Origin: Sphaerotilus montanus
GTDB lineage: Bacteria > Pseudomonadota > Gammaproteobacteria > Burkholderiales > Burkholderiaceae_C
Assembly: GCF_013410775.1 (NCBI RefSeq)
Contig: NZ_JACCFH010000001.1
Location: 2,170,001-2,234,000 of the forward strand
Reading direction: 5' to 3'
DNA: 64,000 nt
This document shows positions 18,015 through 27,867 of the stretch, piece after piece (the stretch's first letter is position 1; each line of letters begins with the position of its first letter). The translations under genes were made by a program, and so were the position numbers. The notes beneath the pieces were generated by a model. It was not told the DNA's origin. It did no database searches and saw only the letters and a list, made by a program, of their open reading frames with translations.

Positions 18015-19103
18015 TCATGCGGTTTTCTGGATCCAGTGACGCAGTTGGCGGGTCACGTCACCACAGGGCAGCACCACGCTGGCACCCCCACGCTCGATCA
18101 GTTCTGACGGCATGCCGAACACGACCGCGGTCTCTTCTGACTCTGCAATCGTCCTTCCGCCGGCAGACTTGAGTTCGGCCATCGCGCGGGCGCCGTCGTA
18201 GCCCATGCCGGTCAGCAGCACGCCGACCAGTTTCTGCGCCGGCATCACCCGCATCGCGCTTTCCATGAGCACGTCCACCGACGGGTGCCAGAGGTGGCCG
18301 GGCGTTTCCGGGTGCGGCTGGACCATCAGCCGTCCAAGGCGCTCGACCACGACCATGTCGGTGTTGCCACGGCCGATGTAGATGTGGCCCGGCTCGATGG
18401 GCATCTGCGTCGAGGCTTCGCAGACCTGCAGGGCGCACAGCCGATCCATGCGCTGCGCGAACGCCTGGGTGAAGTTGCCGGGCATGTGCTGGGCCAGCAG
18501 CACTGGCCAGGGAAAGTTCGCTGGCAACTGCGGCAGGATGTCCTCCAGCGTCCGCGGCCCGCCCGTGGAAACGCCGATCACGACCAGCCCTGGCAAGGCG
18601 GCAGCGCTGGTGCCGAGGCGGGTGCCCGCGTGCGAGGGGGCGCGCACGGGCGCCGGGTTCGGTGTACTGACCGGGCGTGTTGCCAGGGGCGGGCGCGTCG
18701 AGGGCCTGCGCATGCGTGACTGCGCCGCCGTGCGCACTTTCTGAAGCAACTGGAGCGCGATCTGGTCGATGCTCAGCGAGATCGTGCCGCCCGGTTTGGC
18801 GATGAAGTCCACCGCACCAAGCGCCAGCGCCTCAATGGTGGCCTGGGCACCCTGCTCGGTCAGCGACGACACCATCACGACCGGCGTTGGTCGCGCCTGC
18901 ATCATCAGTGACAGCGCCGTCAGCCCGTCCATCTCGGGCATGTTGATGTCGAGCGTGACCACGTCGGGCTCCCACTCGATCAGCCGCTCGATCCCTTCCC
19001 GGCCATTGCGGGCTGTGGTGACCTCGTGGCCTTCCTGGGTCAGCACGGTGCTCAGCAGGCGCCGCATCAGCGCCGAATCGTCTACCACCAGAACCTTGGA
19101 CAT
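18015..19103 (-). CDS. cheB: Chemotaxis protein-glutamate methylesterase CheB
   Basis: 362 residues. N-terminal receiver with DDSALMRRLL, phospho-Asp in VVTLDINMPEMDGL and Lys in DFIAKPGG; a linker; a C-terminal methylesterase with the Ser in GVSTGGPRTLE, the His in LAQHMPGNFTQ and the Asp in GMGYDGARAM. It demethylates and deamidates receptors and is activated by CheA. The start at 19103 begins MSKVLVVDDS; upstream Met codons would add a 23-residue tail not seen in CheB. Confidence 0.96.
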   Translation of the reverse strand: MSKVLVVDDSALMRRLLSTVLTQEGHEVTTARNGREGIERLIEWEPDVVTLDINMPEMDGLTALSLMMQARPTPVVMVSSLTEQGAQATIEALALGAVDFIAKPGGTISLSIDQIALQLLQKVRTAAQSRMRRPSTRPPLATRPVSTPNPAPVRAPSHAGTRLGTSAAALPGLVVIGVSTGGPRTLEDILPQLPANFPWPVLLAQHMPGNFTQAFAQRMDRLCALQVCEASTQMPIEPGHIYIGRGNTDMVVVERLGRLMVQPHPETPGHLWHPSVDVLMESAMRVMPAQKLVGVLLTGMGYDGARAMAELKSAGGRTIAESEETAVVFGMPSELIERGGASVVLPCGDVTRQLRHWIQKTA

Positions 19104-19140
19104 GTCGCTGTGCTTCCTTCCGTGGGGGAGCGCGTGCGGA

Positions 19141-20826
19141 TCAGGCTGCCCGTGCCAGTCGGCGCGGTTCATCCGGGTGCTGAGGTGACTGCGGGTGCGA
19201 GGGTTCGGTGCCTGGCTCGGCCATGGTGTTCATGGCCTGGATCTCGCGGGCGGCCAGCAACTGGTTCGGGTCGATCAGCATCACCAGCCGCCGCTCGCCG
19301 TCGAGCTTGGCCACACGCCCGATGAGGCTCATCTGCTCGTCGGAAAGTCGCGGTGCGGGGTCGATGTGCTGGCGCGGAATGCGCAGCACCTCGGCCACCG
19401 AATCGACGATGAAGCCGGTGCGCAGCCCGTTGAGCGTGTAGACCATGATGCGCTGGCGGTCATTGCGCTCGATGGCGGGCATGCCCAGGCGCGTGCGCTG
19501 GTCGATCACCGGCAGCACGGTGCCGCGCAGGTTGATCACGCCCTCGACGAAGCGGGGCGTCTTGGGCACCCGCGTCAGCGTATCCGGCAATCGGACGATT
19601 TCCTGCACGCTCATGATCGGCACACCGAACTCCTCGGCGCCGAGCCGGAAGATCACCACCTGGGCGTCGTCATCGTCGGGTTGTGTGCTGGACGCGGCGG
19701 CGTTGGAAGAGATCGAGGCGTTCATGTCGGTGTCGTGCGTGAATGCGTGGTGAGCCGGGTCGGTCCTGGACATCTGCAGGGCCTCGCTGATGGCGGGCAT
19801 GCCGAGCAGCTTGTCGGTGGCGATGATCGACACCAGGCGCCGGCCGTTGTCGAGCCTGCAGATCGAGGAGAACTCCTGCAGCTGCTCGTCGCGCGCCAGC
19901 AGGCCGGGCATCGCGTCGGCCTGGCTGCGCGGTACGCTCAGCACCTCCTTCACCGAGTCCGTCACCAGCCCGATCTGGCCGCCGCCGGGCAGGGCGACGA
20001 CGACGATGCGGTGGTGCTCGGTCAACTCGGCGGGCGCCAGATCGAACAGCGTGCGCAGGCTCACCAGCGGCAGCAGACGCTGGCGCAGCGAGATCAGCCC
20101 GAGCACGTGCGCCGGCGTGTTGGGCACTGCGGTGATCGTGCTGGGTACCTGGACGATTTCCTGCACATCGGCGATGTCGATGGCGTATTCCTGGCCGCAG
20201 ACGGTGAAGCTCACCAGGCGCAGTTCGTCCGAAGCGTGTTCGCTGTCCGCGTCAGCCGACTTCGATGGCTCGGCCGATTGGTGCGAGCCACCGACCTGGC
20301 GGGTGCTGATCTGCGTGAAATGCTGTTGCACCAGCCGTGCGAAGTCCAGCACCAGCAGCAACTGGCGCTGGCCATCGGGCCCGGTCCGGTTGATCACGCC
20401 CGTGAGGTAGTCGGCCTGCACGACCGACTGGATCGACCGCACGGGCTCGATGTCGCCCGCGTCGATGCTGATCACGCTGGAGACCCGGTCCACGACGAAG
20501 CCCAGCGACTGGCCGAGGTTGATCACCAGCGCGCGGCTGGCATCGTCGTTGACGCGCTCTGCGGTGTTGAACAGCCGGCGCAGGTTGATGATGGGCAGTA
20601 CCCGGCCGCGCAGGTTCGATAGCCCGTCCAGCGCGGCAGGGGTCAGCGGCATCCGGGCCACGTCGGGCACCCGGATGATTTCCTGAACCGGTGCCATCGG
20701 CACGGCGAACATCTCGTTGGCCACGGAGAACGTGACGAACTGGAGGCCCTGCGCCGTGGAGGGCTCCTGGGCAGCGTGGGGGTCGGCGCCGGGCTCGCGA
20801 GCCGTCTCGAATTCGGTGACAGGCAC
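19141..20826 (-). CDS. Triple-CheW scaffold protein
   Basis: A 561-residue protein built of three CheW domains in tandem, about residues 28-165, 202-340 and 385-530. Each starts with a FSVANEMFAVPM-, FTVCGQEYAIDI- or FRLGAEEFGVPI-type strand, then VQEII/VQEIV, and ends with a LRGRVLPIINLR-, LRQRLLPLVSLR- or LRGTVLPVIDQR-type strand. CheW couples receptors to CheA; three linked copies could cross-link an array. No separate single-domain CheW gene is present in the cluster. It is 37 bases upstream of cheB and 11 bases downstream of the receptor gene. Confidence 0.93.
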   Translation of the reverse strand: MPVTEFETAREPGADPHAAQEPSTAQGLQFVTFSVANEMFAVPMAPVQEIIRVPDVARMPLTPAALDGLSNLRGRVLPIINLRRLFNTAERVNDDASRALVINLGQSLGFVVDRVSSVISIDAGDIEPVRSIQSVVQADYLTGVINRTGPDGQRQLLLVLDFARLVQQHFTQISTRQVGGSHQSAEPSKSADADSEHASDELRLVSFTVCGQEYAIDIADVQEIVQVPSTITAVPNTPAHVLGLISLRQRLLPLVSLRTLFDLAPAELTEHHRIVVVALPGGGQIGLVTDSVKEVLSVPRSQADAMPGLLARDEQLQEFSSICRLDNGRRLVSIIATDKLLGMPAISEALQMSRTDPAHHAFTHDTDMNASISSNAAASSTQPDDDDAQVVIFRLGAEEFGVPIMSVQEIVRLPDTLTRVPKTPRFVEGVINLRGTVLPVIDQRTRLGMPAIERNDRQRIMVYTLNGLRTGFIVDSVAEVLRIPRQHIDPAPRLSDEQMSLIGRVAKLDGERRLVMLIDPNQLLAAREIQAMNTMAEPGTEPSHPQSPQHPDEPRRLARAA

Positions 20827-20837
20827 GGAGCGCCTCC

Positions 20838-22766
20838 TCAGTTGCTCTGCAGTTCGTCAGCCAGCGAGGCGATTTCCTCGATGGCGGCCGACAGCTCCTC
20901 TGCGCCCTGGGACTGCTGCTTTGCGGCGGTGGCGGCTTGTTCGGCGGCACGCTCGGCTTCCTGGGCGGCCGAGGCGACCTGGTCAACGGCGACCTTCACC
21001 TGCGCCAGTGCGGTGACGATCTCCTGGGCGGCGAGGGCGGCTTCCGCATTGCCTTTCTCGACTTCGATCACGTCCCCGTCCATCAGCAGCAGGTTGCTGG
21101 TGATCGAGCGGGCCTTGTCCACTTCGCTGAGGGCCGAGGCCGTGATCTCGGTCAGGTCGCGGCCCACCATGCCGATCTGGTCCTGGATGCTCTTGACCAG
21201 ATCTTTGATCCGGTCGGCGTTTTCGGCCGAATCGTGGGCGAGGTTGCGGATGTCGGTGGCGACGACGACGAAGCCCTTGCCGTACTCGCCTGCGCGGGCC
21301 GCTTCGATCGAGCCATTGACGGCGAGCATGTTGGTCTGGATCGACACCTGCGTGATCGCGTCCACGATCTTGTCGATCTTGCGGCTCACCAGTTCCAGCT
21401 CCTTGATCTGTTGCAGGCTGGTGCGGGTGGAGCTGACGCTGGAGGTGATGCTGCCGACCAGGCTGTCGATCAGCCGCCGGTTTTCGCCCATCAGGCCCTT
21501 GATGGCGCCGGCGCGTTCACGGGCGTTGCGGGCACGTTCTTCGGCGACCTGCGCGCCTTTTTCGATCTGGACGACCGCGGCGGCCGACTCGGTGGTGGCG
21601 GACGCCTGGGCCTGCGCACCCTTTCGGATCTGCTCCAGCGCCACCATGATCTGGGCGGCCGAGCGGTTGATTTCCTGGACCGCACTGGAGAGTTCCTCGG
21701 CGGCGCTGGCCACTTCCTCGGCGCTCTTGCCGATGTCCGACGAGTTCTTCAGGTCGTCGGCGATCTCCGACAGGTTCTGGGCGGTCTGCTCGCATTCGGC
21801 CAGCGCGGCGCTCTGCTCCTCGGCAGTCTTGGCGGCTTCCTCGCAGGCCGAGGACTGCTCGGTGGACGCCGAGGCGATCTGCTCCGCCCCCTTGAGCGCT
21901 TGCTGGGCGGCGACGCTGGACTGCTGGGCGGCGGACGCGATCTCGGCCGAACCGGTGACGATCTCGGTCGCATCGACGCGGATCTGCTCCAGTTGCTTCA
22001 GGATGGTGCCGCTCTTCTCTACCTCGGTCTGAATGGCGTCGGCCGACTGGTTGATGCCGCTGGCGATGGTCTTGACCTCGCCCTGGATCTGACCCACCAG
22101 GTCCTGGATCTGCTTGGCGCTCTTCTCGCTGGTTTCGGCCAGCGTGCGCACCTCGTCCGCGACGACGGCGAAGCCCTTGCCGTGCTGGCCGGCGCGGGCG
22201 GCTTCGATGGCGGCATTCAGCGCGAGCAGGTTGGTCTGGTCTGCGATGCGCGCCACGGCCTTGACGATGTCGCCGATGTTGGCCGCCTGGCGCTCCAGCT
22301 CGGCCACCATCTTGACGGACTCGGCCTGGCGGCGCGCGGCCAGGGTGACATTGGTGACCGTGCTGCGCACTTCGCCGTCGATGCGGCCGGTCATGGTCTG
22401 CATGCTCTGGGCCTTGGACTGGGCCAGACTGACCGCATTGAGCTGTCGCACGATCGAGCTGGAGACCTGGGTGATGGCGGCCAGCGACTCCTGCGCGGCG
22501 CCTGAGGCTTCTTCGGCTCCGCTGGCAATCAGGTCAGAGGCGCGCTTGAGTTCTTCTGACGCGGAGGCGGCCTCGTTGATGCCGGCCGACAGTTGGCTGG
22601 TCGCGCTGGCCACCCGCTCGGCGGCCTGCTGTTGTTTGGCCATCGTGCGTGCGCGTTTGCGGTTCGCTTCGGCGTCGCGCGTCATGCTGCGGGTCAATCC
22701 CTTGGCGACCACAGGCGTGGCGGCAGCGGGTTGTGCGGATTCTCGTGATTTGGTGACCAGCGCCAT
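20838..22766 (-). CDS. Soluble chemoreceptor with two signalling hairpins
   Basis: 642 residues, no membrane segment, no HAMP, no recognisable sensor. It contains two complete signalling tips: one near residues 175-205 ([19 protein letters not shown]) and one near 475-505 ([18 protein letters not shown]). Their IEAARAG motifs are exactly 300 residues apart, and each is flanked by long alanine-rich coiled coil, so the protein looks like a duplicated cytoplasmic receptor. It is the first gene of the operon, followed by the triple-CheW gene. Confidence 0.93.
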   Translation of the reverse strand: MALVTKSRESAQPAAATPVVAKGLTRSMTRDAEANRKRARTMAKQQQAAERVASATSQLSAGINEAASASEELKRASDLIASGAEEASGAAQESLAAITQVSSSIVRQLNAVSLAQSKAQSMQTMTGRIDGEVRSTVTNVTLAARRQAESVKMVAELERQAANIGDIVKAVARIADQTNLLALNAAIEAARAGQHGKGFAVVADEVRTLAETSEKSAKQIQDLVGQIQGEVKTIASGINQSADAIQTEVEKSGTILKQLEQIRVDATEIVTGSAEIASAAQQSSVAAQQALKGAEQIASASTEQSSACEEAAKTAEEQSAALAECEQTAQNLSEIADDLKNSSDIGKSAEEVASAAEELSSAVQEINRSAAQIMVALEQIRKGAQAQASATTESAAAVVQIEKGAQVAEERARNARERAGAIKGLMGENRRLIDSLVGSITSSVSSTRTSLQQIKELELVSRKIDKIVDAITQVSIQTNMLAVNGSIEAARAGEYGKGFVVVATDIRNLAHDSAENADRIKDLVKSIQDQIGMVGRDLTEITASALSEVDKARSITSNLLLMDGDVIEVEKGNAEAALAAQEIVTALAQVKVAVDQVASAAQEAERAAEQAATAAKQQSQGAEELSAAIEEIASLADELQSN

Positions 22767-22930
22767 GAAGGGGCTCCGAATGAGGTAACGAGGTGACCCG
22801 CTCCGGGGTCGGTGATCAAGGCAGAGAGTCAGAGGATTTCAGCACCGTGGCAAAAAGCTGGTCGCATGATGTAGTCGGTGTTTGGCGTTCATAGAACGCG
22901 AACAAGGGCCTCAACCGGCACAATCTGGCC

Positions 22931-25231
22931 ATGAATGGACGGTTGTCATGTCTGGCGGTACTGGTACTGTGCTGGCTCGGGCTGGTCGGGGCTGCGGTGG
23001 CCGAATCCGCCGAGATTGGCCCTACGCTGGGCCGCCCGCGCATCGGCCTGGTGCTCTCGGGCGGTGGCGCGCGCGGGCTGGCGCATGTGGGCGTGCTCAA
23101 GGTGCTGGAGCGCGAACACATCCCCATCGATGCCATTGCCGGCACGTCCATGGGCGCGATCATTGGCGGCCTGTACGCCAGCGGCTTGCGCGCCGATGAC
23201 CTGGAGCGCGAGCTGCTGGCGCTCGACTGGACCACCCTGTTCGCCAACCGCCTGCCGCGCGAGACGCTGAGCGAGCGGCGCAAGGAGGAGGACTTCGAGA
23301 TCTCGCCCGCGCTGGAGGTGGGCCTCAGCCGCAGCACCGGCGAGCTGATGCTGCCGATCGGCTCGGTGTCGAGCCGCGGGCTGGAGCTGCTGCTGCGTCG
23401 CTACACGCTGCCGGTGCGCCAGCTGCCGAGCTTCGACGTGCTGCCGATCCCTTTTCGCGCGGTGGCCACCGACATGGAGTCCGGCGAGGCGGTGATCTTC
23501 CGCGAGGGCGATCTGGCGCAGGCGCTGCGGGCGAGCATGTCGGTGCCGGGGGTCTTCCCGCCGACCGAGGTCGATCACCGCATCCTCGGCGACGGCGGGC
23601 TGGTCAACAACCTGCCGGTGGACGTCGTGCGGGCGATGGGCGTGGACCTGGTGATCGCCGTCAACATCGGCACGCCGCTGGCCGGGCGCGACAGCCTGGG
23701 CACGGTGCTCGGGCTGACCTCGCAGATGGTCAACATCCTGACCGAGCAGAACGTGCAGCGCTCGATCGCCACGCTCGACCCGGCGCACGACCTGCTGATC
23801 GCGCCCCCGCTGGGCCGGCTGACCTCGGGCGATTTCGACCGGGCCATCGACCTGATCGCCGCGGGCGAGCAGCACACCGTGCGGATGCTGCCGCAGCTGG
23901 CGGCGCTCCGTCTGAACGAGGTGGACTGGCAGGCGCTGCGCCGCGCCCAGACGCGGCCGGAGAATCCCCCGAAACCGATCACCTCGGTGCGCTTCGAGGG
24001 CCAGGACATCACGGCACCCGAGCGCCTGCGCGGTGTGCTGGCCGTCCAGCCGGGCCAGCCGTTTTCCGTCGAACGCGCCGAGCGCGACAGCCGCGCGATG
24101 GCCGCCAGCGGCGACTACCTGCATGTCGACTACCGCGTCGAGGACCTGCCCGCCGGCTCCGGGCTGGTCTACCGCGTGGAGGAGAAACCCTGGGGGCCGC
24201 ACTATTTCCGGCTCGGACTGGACATGCAGAGCGACTTCGCCGGCCGCGGCGACTTCAACGTCAAGCTCAGCCACAACCGCCACTGGCTCGACGACAGTGG
24301 CACCGAGTGGCGCAACCGGGGCCAGCTCGGGTCGGTGCCGCGCTGGTTCAGCGAGCTGTACGTGCCGTTGGTGGCGGGCAGCGGTCCGGCCAGCGACTGG
24401 TTCCTGGCGGGCTGGGCCGAGGTCGAACGCCGCCGCCTGACCACCTACCAGCCGCTGCAGCCCGACGAGAGCGCGCGGGCGCTGGCCGTGCTGGGCCGGC
24501 AGGTGCGCGGACAGCTGCGGATCGGGATCGATCTCGGTCAGCCGCTGGGAGACCTGGGCGAGTGGCGCGTGGGGCTGGTGCGCGACATGCTGAGCCTGGA
24601 TCCCGAGATCACCGCCGGCACCTCCGACCCCGCCAGCCTGAACGCCGGCCGCAGCCGCGAGTGGGCGCTGCGCAGCGGACTGGTGATCGACCAACTGGAC
24701 CATGCGAGCTTTCCGCGCCAGGGCTGGCGCATGAAGCTGGGCGTGCAGGCGGGCCGGCGCTGGCTGTCCGGCGGCGGTGCGGCCGGGGAGAGCGATGTCT
24801 TCCACCGCGTCGAGGCCGACCTGACGCAGGTGGCCAGCAGCGGCCGCCAGACGGTCGAGACCACGCTGCGCCTGCGCCATGCCCACCAGCACGAGGCGCC
24901 GGGGCAGGTCGGGCACTACACGCTGGGTGGCTTCCACAACCTCTCGGGCTACGAGACCGACCAGCTCGCCGGCAACAATACCCTGCTCGGGCGCCTGACC
25001 TGGATGGTGCGGCTCAACCGCCAGCCGGTGCTGACCCGGGGCGTGTTCGCGGGCGCCACGCTGGAGGCGGGCAATGCGTGGCTGTCCTCCCGCTCGGTCA
25101 GCCTGCAGGACCTGCGCTGGGGCAGCAGTGCCTTCCTGGGCGCGGACACGGGGCTGGGGCCGCTCTACCTCGGGCTGACCTGGGCGCCGCGCGGCCGGAC
25201 CGGTGTGTACCTGATGCTCGGGCGGCCCTGA
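22931..25231 (+). CDS. PlpD-like patatin phospholipase with POTRA and outer-membrane barrel (type Vd secretion)
   Basis: 766 residues. Signal peptide 1-24; patatin domain with oxyanion motif GGGARG at 44-49, nucleophile Ser73 in GTSMG and catalytic Asp in DGGLVNN; a POTRA-like segment (about 335-410, SVRFEGQDITAPERLRGVL); and a C-terminal 16-strand Omp85-type barrel (about 430-766). This is the layout of type Vd autotransporters such as Pseudomonas PlpD. It probably displays or releases a lipase. It starts 165 bases from, and divergent to, the chemosensory operon. Confidence 0.92.
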   Translation: MNGRLSCLAVLVLCWLGLVGAAVAESAEIGPTLGRPRIGLVLSGGGARGLAHVGVLKVLEREHIPIDAIAGTSMGAIIGGLYASGLRADDLERELLALDWTTLFANRLPRETLSERRKEEDFEISPALEVGLSRSTGELMLPIGSVSSRGLELLLRRYTLPVRQLPSFDVLPIPFRAVATDMESGEAVIFREGDLAQALRASMSVPGVFPPTEVDHRILGDGGLVNNLPVDVVRAMGVDLVIAVNIGTPLAGRDSLGTVLGLTSQMVNILTEQNVQRSIATLDPAHDLLIAPPLGRLTSGDFDRAIDLIAAGEQHTVRMLPQLAALRLNEVDWQALRRAQTRPENPPKPITSVRFEGQDITAPERLRGVLAVQPGQPFSVERAERDSRAMAASGDYLHVDYRVEDLPAGSGLVYRVEEKPWGPHYFRLGLDMQSDFAGRGDFNVKLSHNRHWLDDSGTEWRNRGQLGSVPRWFSELYVPLVAGSGPASDWFLAGWAEVERRRLTTYQPLQPDESARALAVLGRQVRGQLRIGIDLGQPLGDLGEWRVGLVRDMLSLDPEITAGTSDPASLNAGRSREWALRSGLVIDQLDHASFPRQGWRMKLGVQAGRRWLSGGGAAGESDVFHRVEADLTQVASSGRQTVETTLRLRHAHQHEAPGQVGHYTLGGFHNLSGYETDQLAGNNTLLGRLTWMVRLNRQPVLTRGVFAGATLEAGNAWLSSRSVSLQDLRWGSSAFLGADTGLGPLYLGLTWAPRGRTGVYLMLGRP

Positions 25232-25247
25232 GCCACCGGCGGCCGGC

Positions 25248-26297
25248 TCAGCGCAGCGAACTGCGCCGCACCACCAGCTCGACCGGGAGCGTGCGGGGGG
25301 GCACCACCTCGCCAGCGACGATGGCGAGCAGCGCGTCGACGATCTCGATCCCTGCGACCGAGACCGGCTGGCGCACCGTGGTCAGCGGCGGGTAGGCGTG
25401 GCTGGCCCATTCGATGTCGTCGTAGCCCACCACCGCCACGTCGCGCGGCACCTCCTTGCCATGCGCGCGCAGCACCTGCACCACCGCCATCGCCAGCACG
25501 TCCGAACAGGCGAACACCGCATCGAAACCGGTGCCCGATTCGATGAGCCGGGACAGGTCGGCGCGCGCCTGGTTGGCGTCGAACGGGGTGTGCAGCTCCA
25601 GTGTCGGCTCGGTCTCCCGCTCCGCCTCGGCCAGCGCCTGCCGGTGGCCGCGCAGGCGCTGGGCCACCTCGGGCAGGTCCGGGTCGCCCATGAAGACAAT
25701 GCGCTGGCAGCCCTGTTCCAGCAGGTGCTGCGTGGCCAGGGCGCCGCCGGTGGCGTTGTCGCCACCGACCGAGCAGTAGCGCTGCACGGGGATCTGCGCG
25801 CCCCATACCACCAGCGGCACGCCGCGCTCGGCCATCTGGTTGATCTGCTCGTGGCGGTGCCACTGGCCGATCAGGACCACGCCCATCGCGGTGCCGGTGT
25901 CCCAGGCCTGCGCGGCGAGTTCCAGCCGGTCGGCGTCCACCCGCGACACCAGCATGTCGAAGCCACGGTCGGTCAGCGCATCGGCCAGGCTGCCGAGCAT
26001 GGCCAGGAAGAACGGGTCCGACACATGCTGGCGCGAACGCCGGTCGTAGGGAATCACCACCGACACGGTCTTGTTGTGGCGCAGGCGCAGGTTCTTGGCA
26101 CCGACGTTGATGGTGTAGTTCAGCGAACGCGCCAGCTCGGAGATGCGCTGGCGCGTCGCGGCACTGACCTCCGCGCTGCCATTGAGCGCCCGCGACACCG
26201 TGGCGACCGACACCCCGGCGATCCGGGCGATGTCGGCCATCTGCAGGCGCTGGCGTTCGGGGCGTTCGGCAGGGGGCGGGTCAGGCTGATGGGTCAT
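25248..26297 (-). CDS. LacI-family transcriptional repressor
   Basis: 349 residues. A LacI helix-turn-helix at residues 20-45 (MADIARIAGVSVATVSRALN), hinge (SLNYTINVGAKNLR) and a periplasmic-binding-protein-like effector domain with DAVFACSDVLAM and VAVVGYDDIEWASHAYPPLTTV. No sugar operon is adjacent, so the effector is unknown. ATG at 26297 overlaps the end of engB by 17 bases; an internal Met at 26240, right at the HTH, is an alternative start. Confidence 0.9.
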   Translation of the reverse strand: MTHQPDPPPAERPERQRLQMADIARIAGVSVATVSRALNGSAEVSAATRQRISELARSLNYTINVGAKNLRLRHNKTVSVVIPYDRRSRQHVSDPFFLAMLGSLADALTDRGFDMLVSRVDADRLELAAQAWDTGTAMGVVLIGQWHRHEQINQMAERGVPLVVWGAQIPVQRYCSVGGDNATGGALATQHLLEQGCQRIVFMGDPDLPEVAQRLRGHRQALAEAERETEPTLELHTPFDANQARADLSRLIESGTGFDAVFACSDVLAMAVVQVLRAHGKEVPRDVAVVGYDDIEWASHAYPPLTTVRQPVSVAGIEIVDALLAIVAGEVVPPRTLPVELVVRRSSLR

Positions 26298-27051
26298 GCG
26301 AGGGGTTCCCGGCGACCGGCTCGATGACCACGGGCGCAGCGGCGATGGCGGCTGCAGCGTCCAGTGACGGCTGCGCCACCCAAGCGTGCAGGATCTCCGC
26401 CACCTCGCCCACGCCCTGGCGCTTGAGCGACGAGAACAGCGTGATGCGGATGTCGGACTCTTCGGTGGACAGCGCGGCCAGCACCGCCCGGGCCTTGCGC
26501 AGCGAGTCGGCGGCTTCGTTGCGGTTGAGCTTGTCGGCCTTGGTCAGCAGCACCAGCAGTCGCACCTCGCCGTTGGCGAGACGCGGTGCGACGAAATTCA
26601 GCAGTTGCCGGTCGAGGTCGGTGAAGCCGTGGCGGGAGTCGACCATCTGCACCACGCACGCCAGGTTGCGCCGCACGCGCAGGTAGTCGGCCATCACCTC
26701 CTGCCAGCGCACCTTGGCCGCCTTGGCCACCGCTGCGTAGCCGTAGCCGGGCAGGTCGGCCCAGTACGCCTGCGGGGCATCCTTGGGACCGACCTCGAAC
26801 AGGTTGATGTGCTGGGTGCGGCCAGGCGTCTTGGACGCATAGGCCAGCTGCCGCTGCTGGGCCAGCGTGTTGATGGCGGTCGACTTGCCCGCATTGGACC
26901 GGCCGACGAAGGCGATCTCGGGCAATTCGTGCGCCGGGAGCTGGTCCAGACGGCTCGCGGTGGTCAGAAAGCGGGCCGTGTGGGTCCAGGCGAGGGCGAC
27001 TCGCGTGGCATCGGCGCCACCGACGAGAGGGGCAGTGGTGGGGGTCATCAT
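26281..27051 (-). CDS. engB: Ribosome-biogenesis GTPase EngB/YsxC
   Basis: 256 residues. P-loop GRSNAGKS at 50-57, switch region TPGRTQHINLF, G3 DLPGYGYA, G4 TKAD in LLTKADKLNRNE and G5 SSLK. YihA/YsxC GTPases act in large ribosomal subunit assembly. It has a longer than usual C-terminal tail (about 30 residues, Ala-rich). It is divergent from the cytochrome c4 gene with about 50 bases between starts. Confidence 0.96.
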   Translation of the reverse strand: MMTPTTAPLVGGADATRVALAWTHTARFLTTASRLDQLPAHELPEIAFVGRSNAGKSTAINTLAQQRQLAYASKTPGRTQHINLFEVGPKDAPQAYWADLPGYGYAAVAKAAKVRWQEVMADYLRVRRNLACVVQMVDSRHGFTDLDRQLLNFVAPRLANGEVRLLVLLTKADKLNRNEAADSLRKARAVLAALSTEESDIRITLFSSLKRQGVGEVAEILHAWVAQPSLDAAAAIAAAPVVIEPVAGNPSHDPSA

Positions 27052-27102
27052 TCGGCATTGTAAAATCTTCAGGTTTCACGTCTGCCTTTGCGCCGCTCAA
27101 CC

Positions 27103-27741
27103 ATGAAATCGCACGTCAAGTCGCTTCTTGCCCTGCTCGCGGCGGCCGCCATGGCCACCCCGCTCGCTGTCCAAGCCAATGAGGCCCAGCCGGCCGCTGC
27201 CAAGGTCGATCCGGCCAAGGGGCAAGCCCTCTCTACCCAGGTCTGTGCTGCCTGCCACACCGCCGACGGCTCGCGCGGTTCGCCCGCCTACCCGATCCTG
27301 CAGGGTCAGCACCCCGAGTACCTCGCCAAGCAGTTGGCCGAGTTCAAGGCAGGCAAGCGTGAAAACGCCATCATGAAGGGCTTCGCCTCCGCGCTCAGCG
27401 ACGAGGACATGAAGAACGTCGCCGCTTTCTATTCCAGCAAGCAGGCCAAGCCGGGTGCCGCGAAGAACAAGGACCTCGTCGTCCTGGGCGAGAAGATCTA
27501 CCGCGGTGGCATCGCCGACCGCAAGGTGCCCGCCTGCGCAGGCTGCCACAGCCCGTCCGGCGCTGGCATGCCCGCCCAGTACCCGCGCCTGTCGGGTCAG
27601 CACGCCGACTACACCGCCGTGCAGCTGACGGCGTTCCGCGATGGCATCCGCAAGAACAACGCCGTCATGACGGGTGTGGCTGCCAAGATGAACGACCGCG
27701 AGATCAAGGCCGTCTCCGATTACATCGCCGGGCTGCACTGA
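27103..27741 (+). CDS. Cytochrome c4 (dihaem)
   Basis: 212 residues. Signal peptide ends after about residue 26 (AVQANEA). Two c-type haem sites, CAACH at 48-52 and CAGCH at 145-149, each followed by a Met ligand region (NAIMKGFASAL and NAVMTGVAAKM). The duplicated fold is typical of cytochrome c4, a periplasmic electron carrier to terminal oxidases. The start at 27103 (MKSHVKSLL) gives a standard signal peptide. A strong hairpin terminator follows, then cytochrome c maturation genes. Confidence 0.95.
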   Translation: MKSHVKSLLALLAAAAMATPLAVQANEAQPAAAKVDPAKGQALSTQVCAACHTADGSRGSPAYPILQGQHPEYLAKQLAEFKAGKRENAIMKGFASALSDEDMKNVAAFYSSKQAKPGAAKNKDLVVLGEKIYRGGIADRKVPACAGCHSPSGAGMPAQYPRLSGQHADYTAVQLTAFRDGIRKNNAVMTGVAAKMNDREIKAVSDYIAGLH

Positions 27742-27794
27742 GCTCCTCCCCACGGCGGCAGGCCACTGCGTCGCCGTCGTTGATGCAGATCAAT

Positions 27795-27820
27795 AAGGCC
27801 GGTCTCTGACCGGCCTTTCC
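27795..27820 (+). terminator. Rho-independent-type terminator after cytochrome c4
   Basis: A perfect 10-bp stem AAGGCCGGTC / GACCGGCCTT with a TCT loop, starting about 50 bases after the cytochrome c4 stop. The descending arm ends in three Ts (CTTTCC). It separates the cytochrome gene from resB and could work in both directions because of its symmetric A and T runs. Confidence 0.8.
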
Positions 27821-27867
27821 GCATCTTTACGCTGCATTCAGCTTTCGTTCGCATAATTCCACCCGCC

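Noticed and set aside
22816-23337. Minus-strand open frame upstream of the chemosensory operon
   Set aside because: It overlaps the signal peptide and catalytic part of the patatin gene and is Ser/Arg-rich low-complexity.
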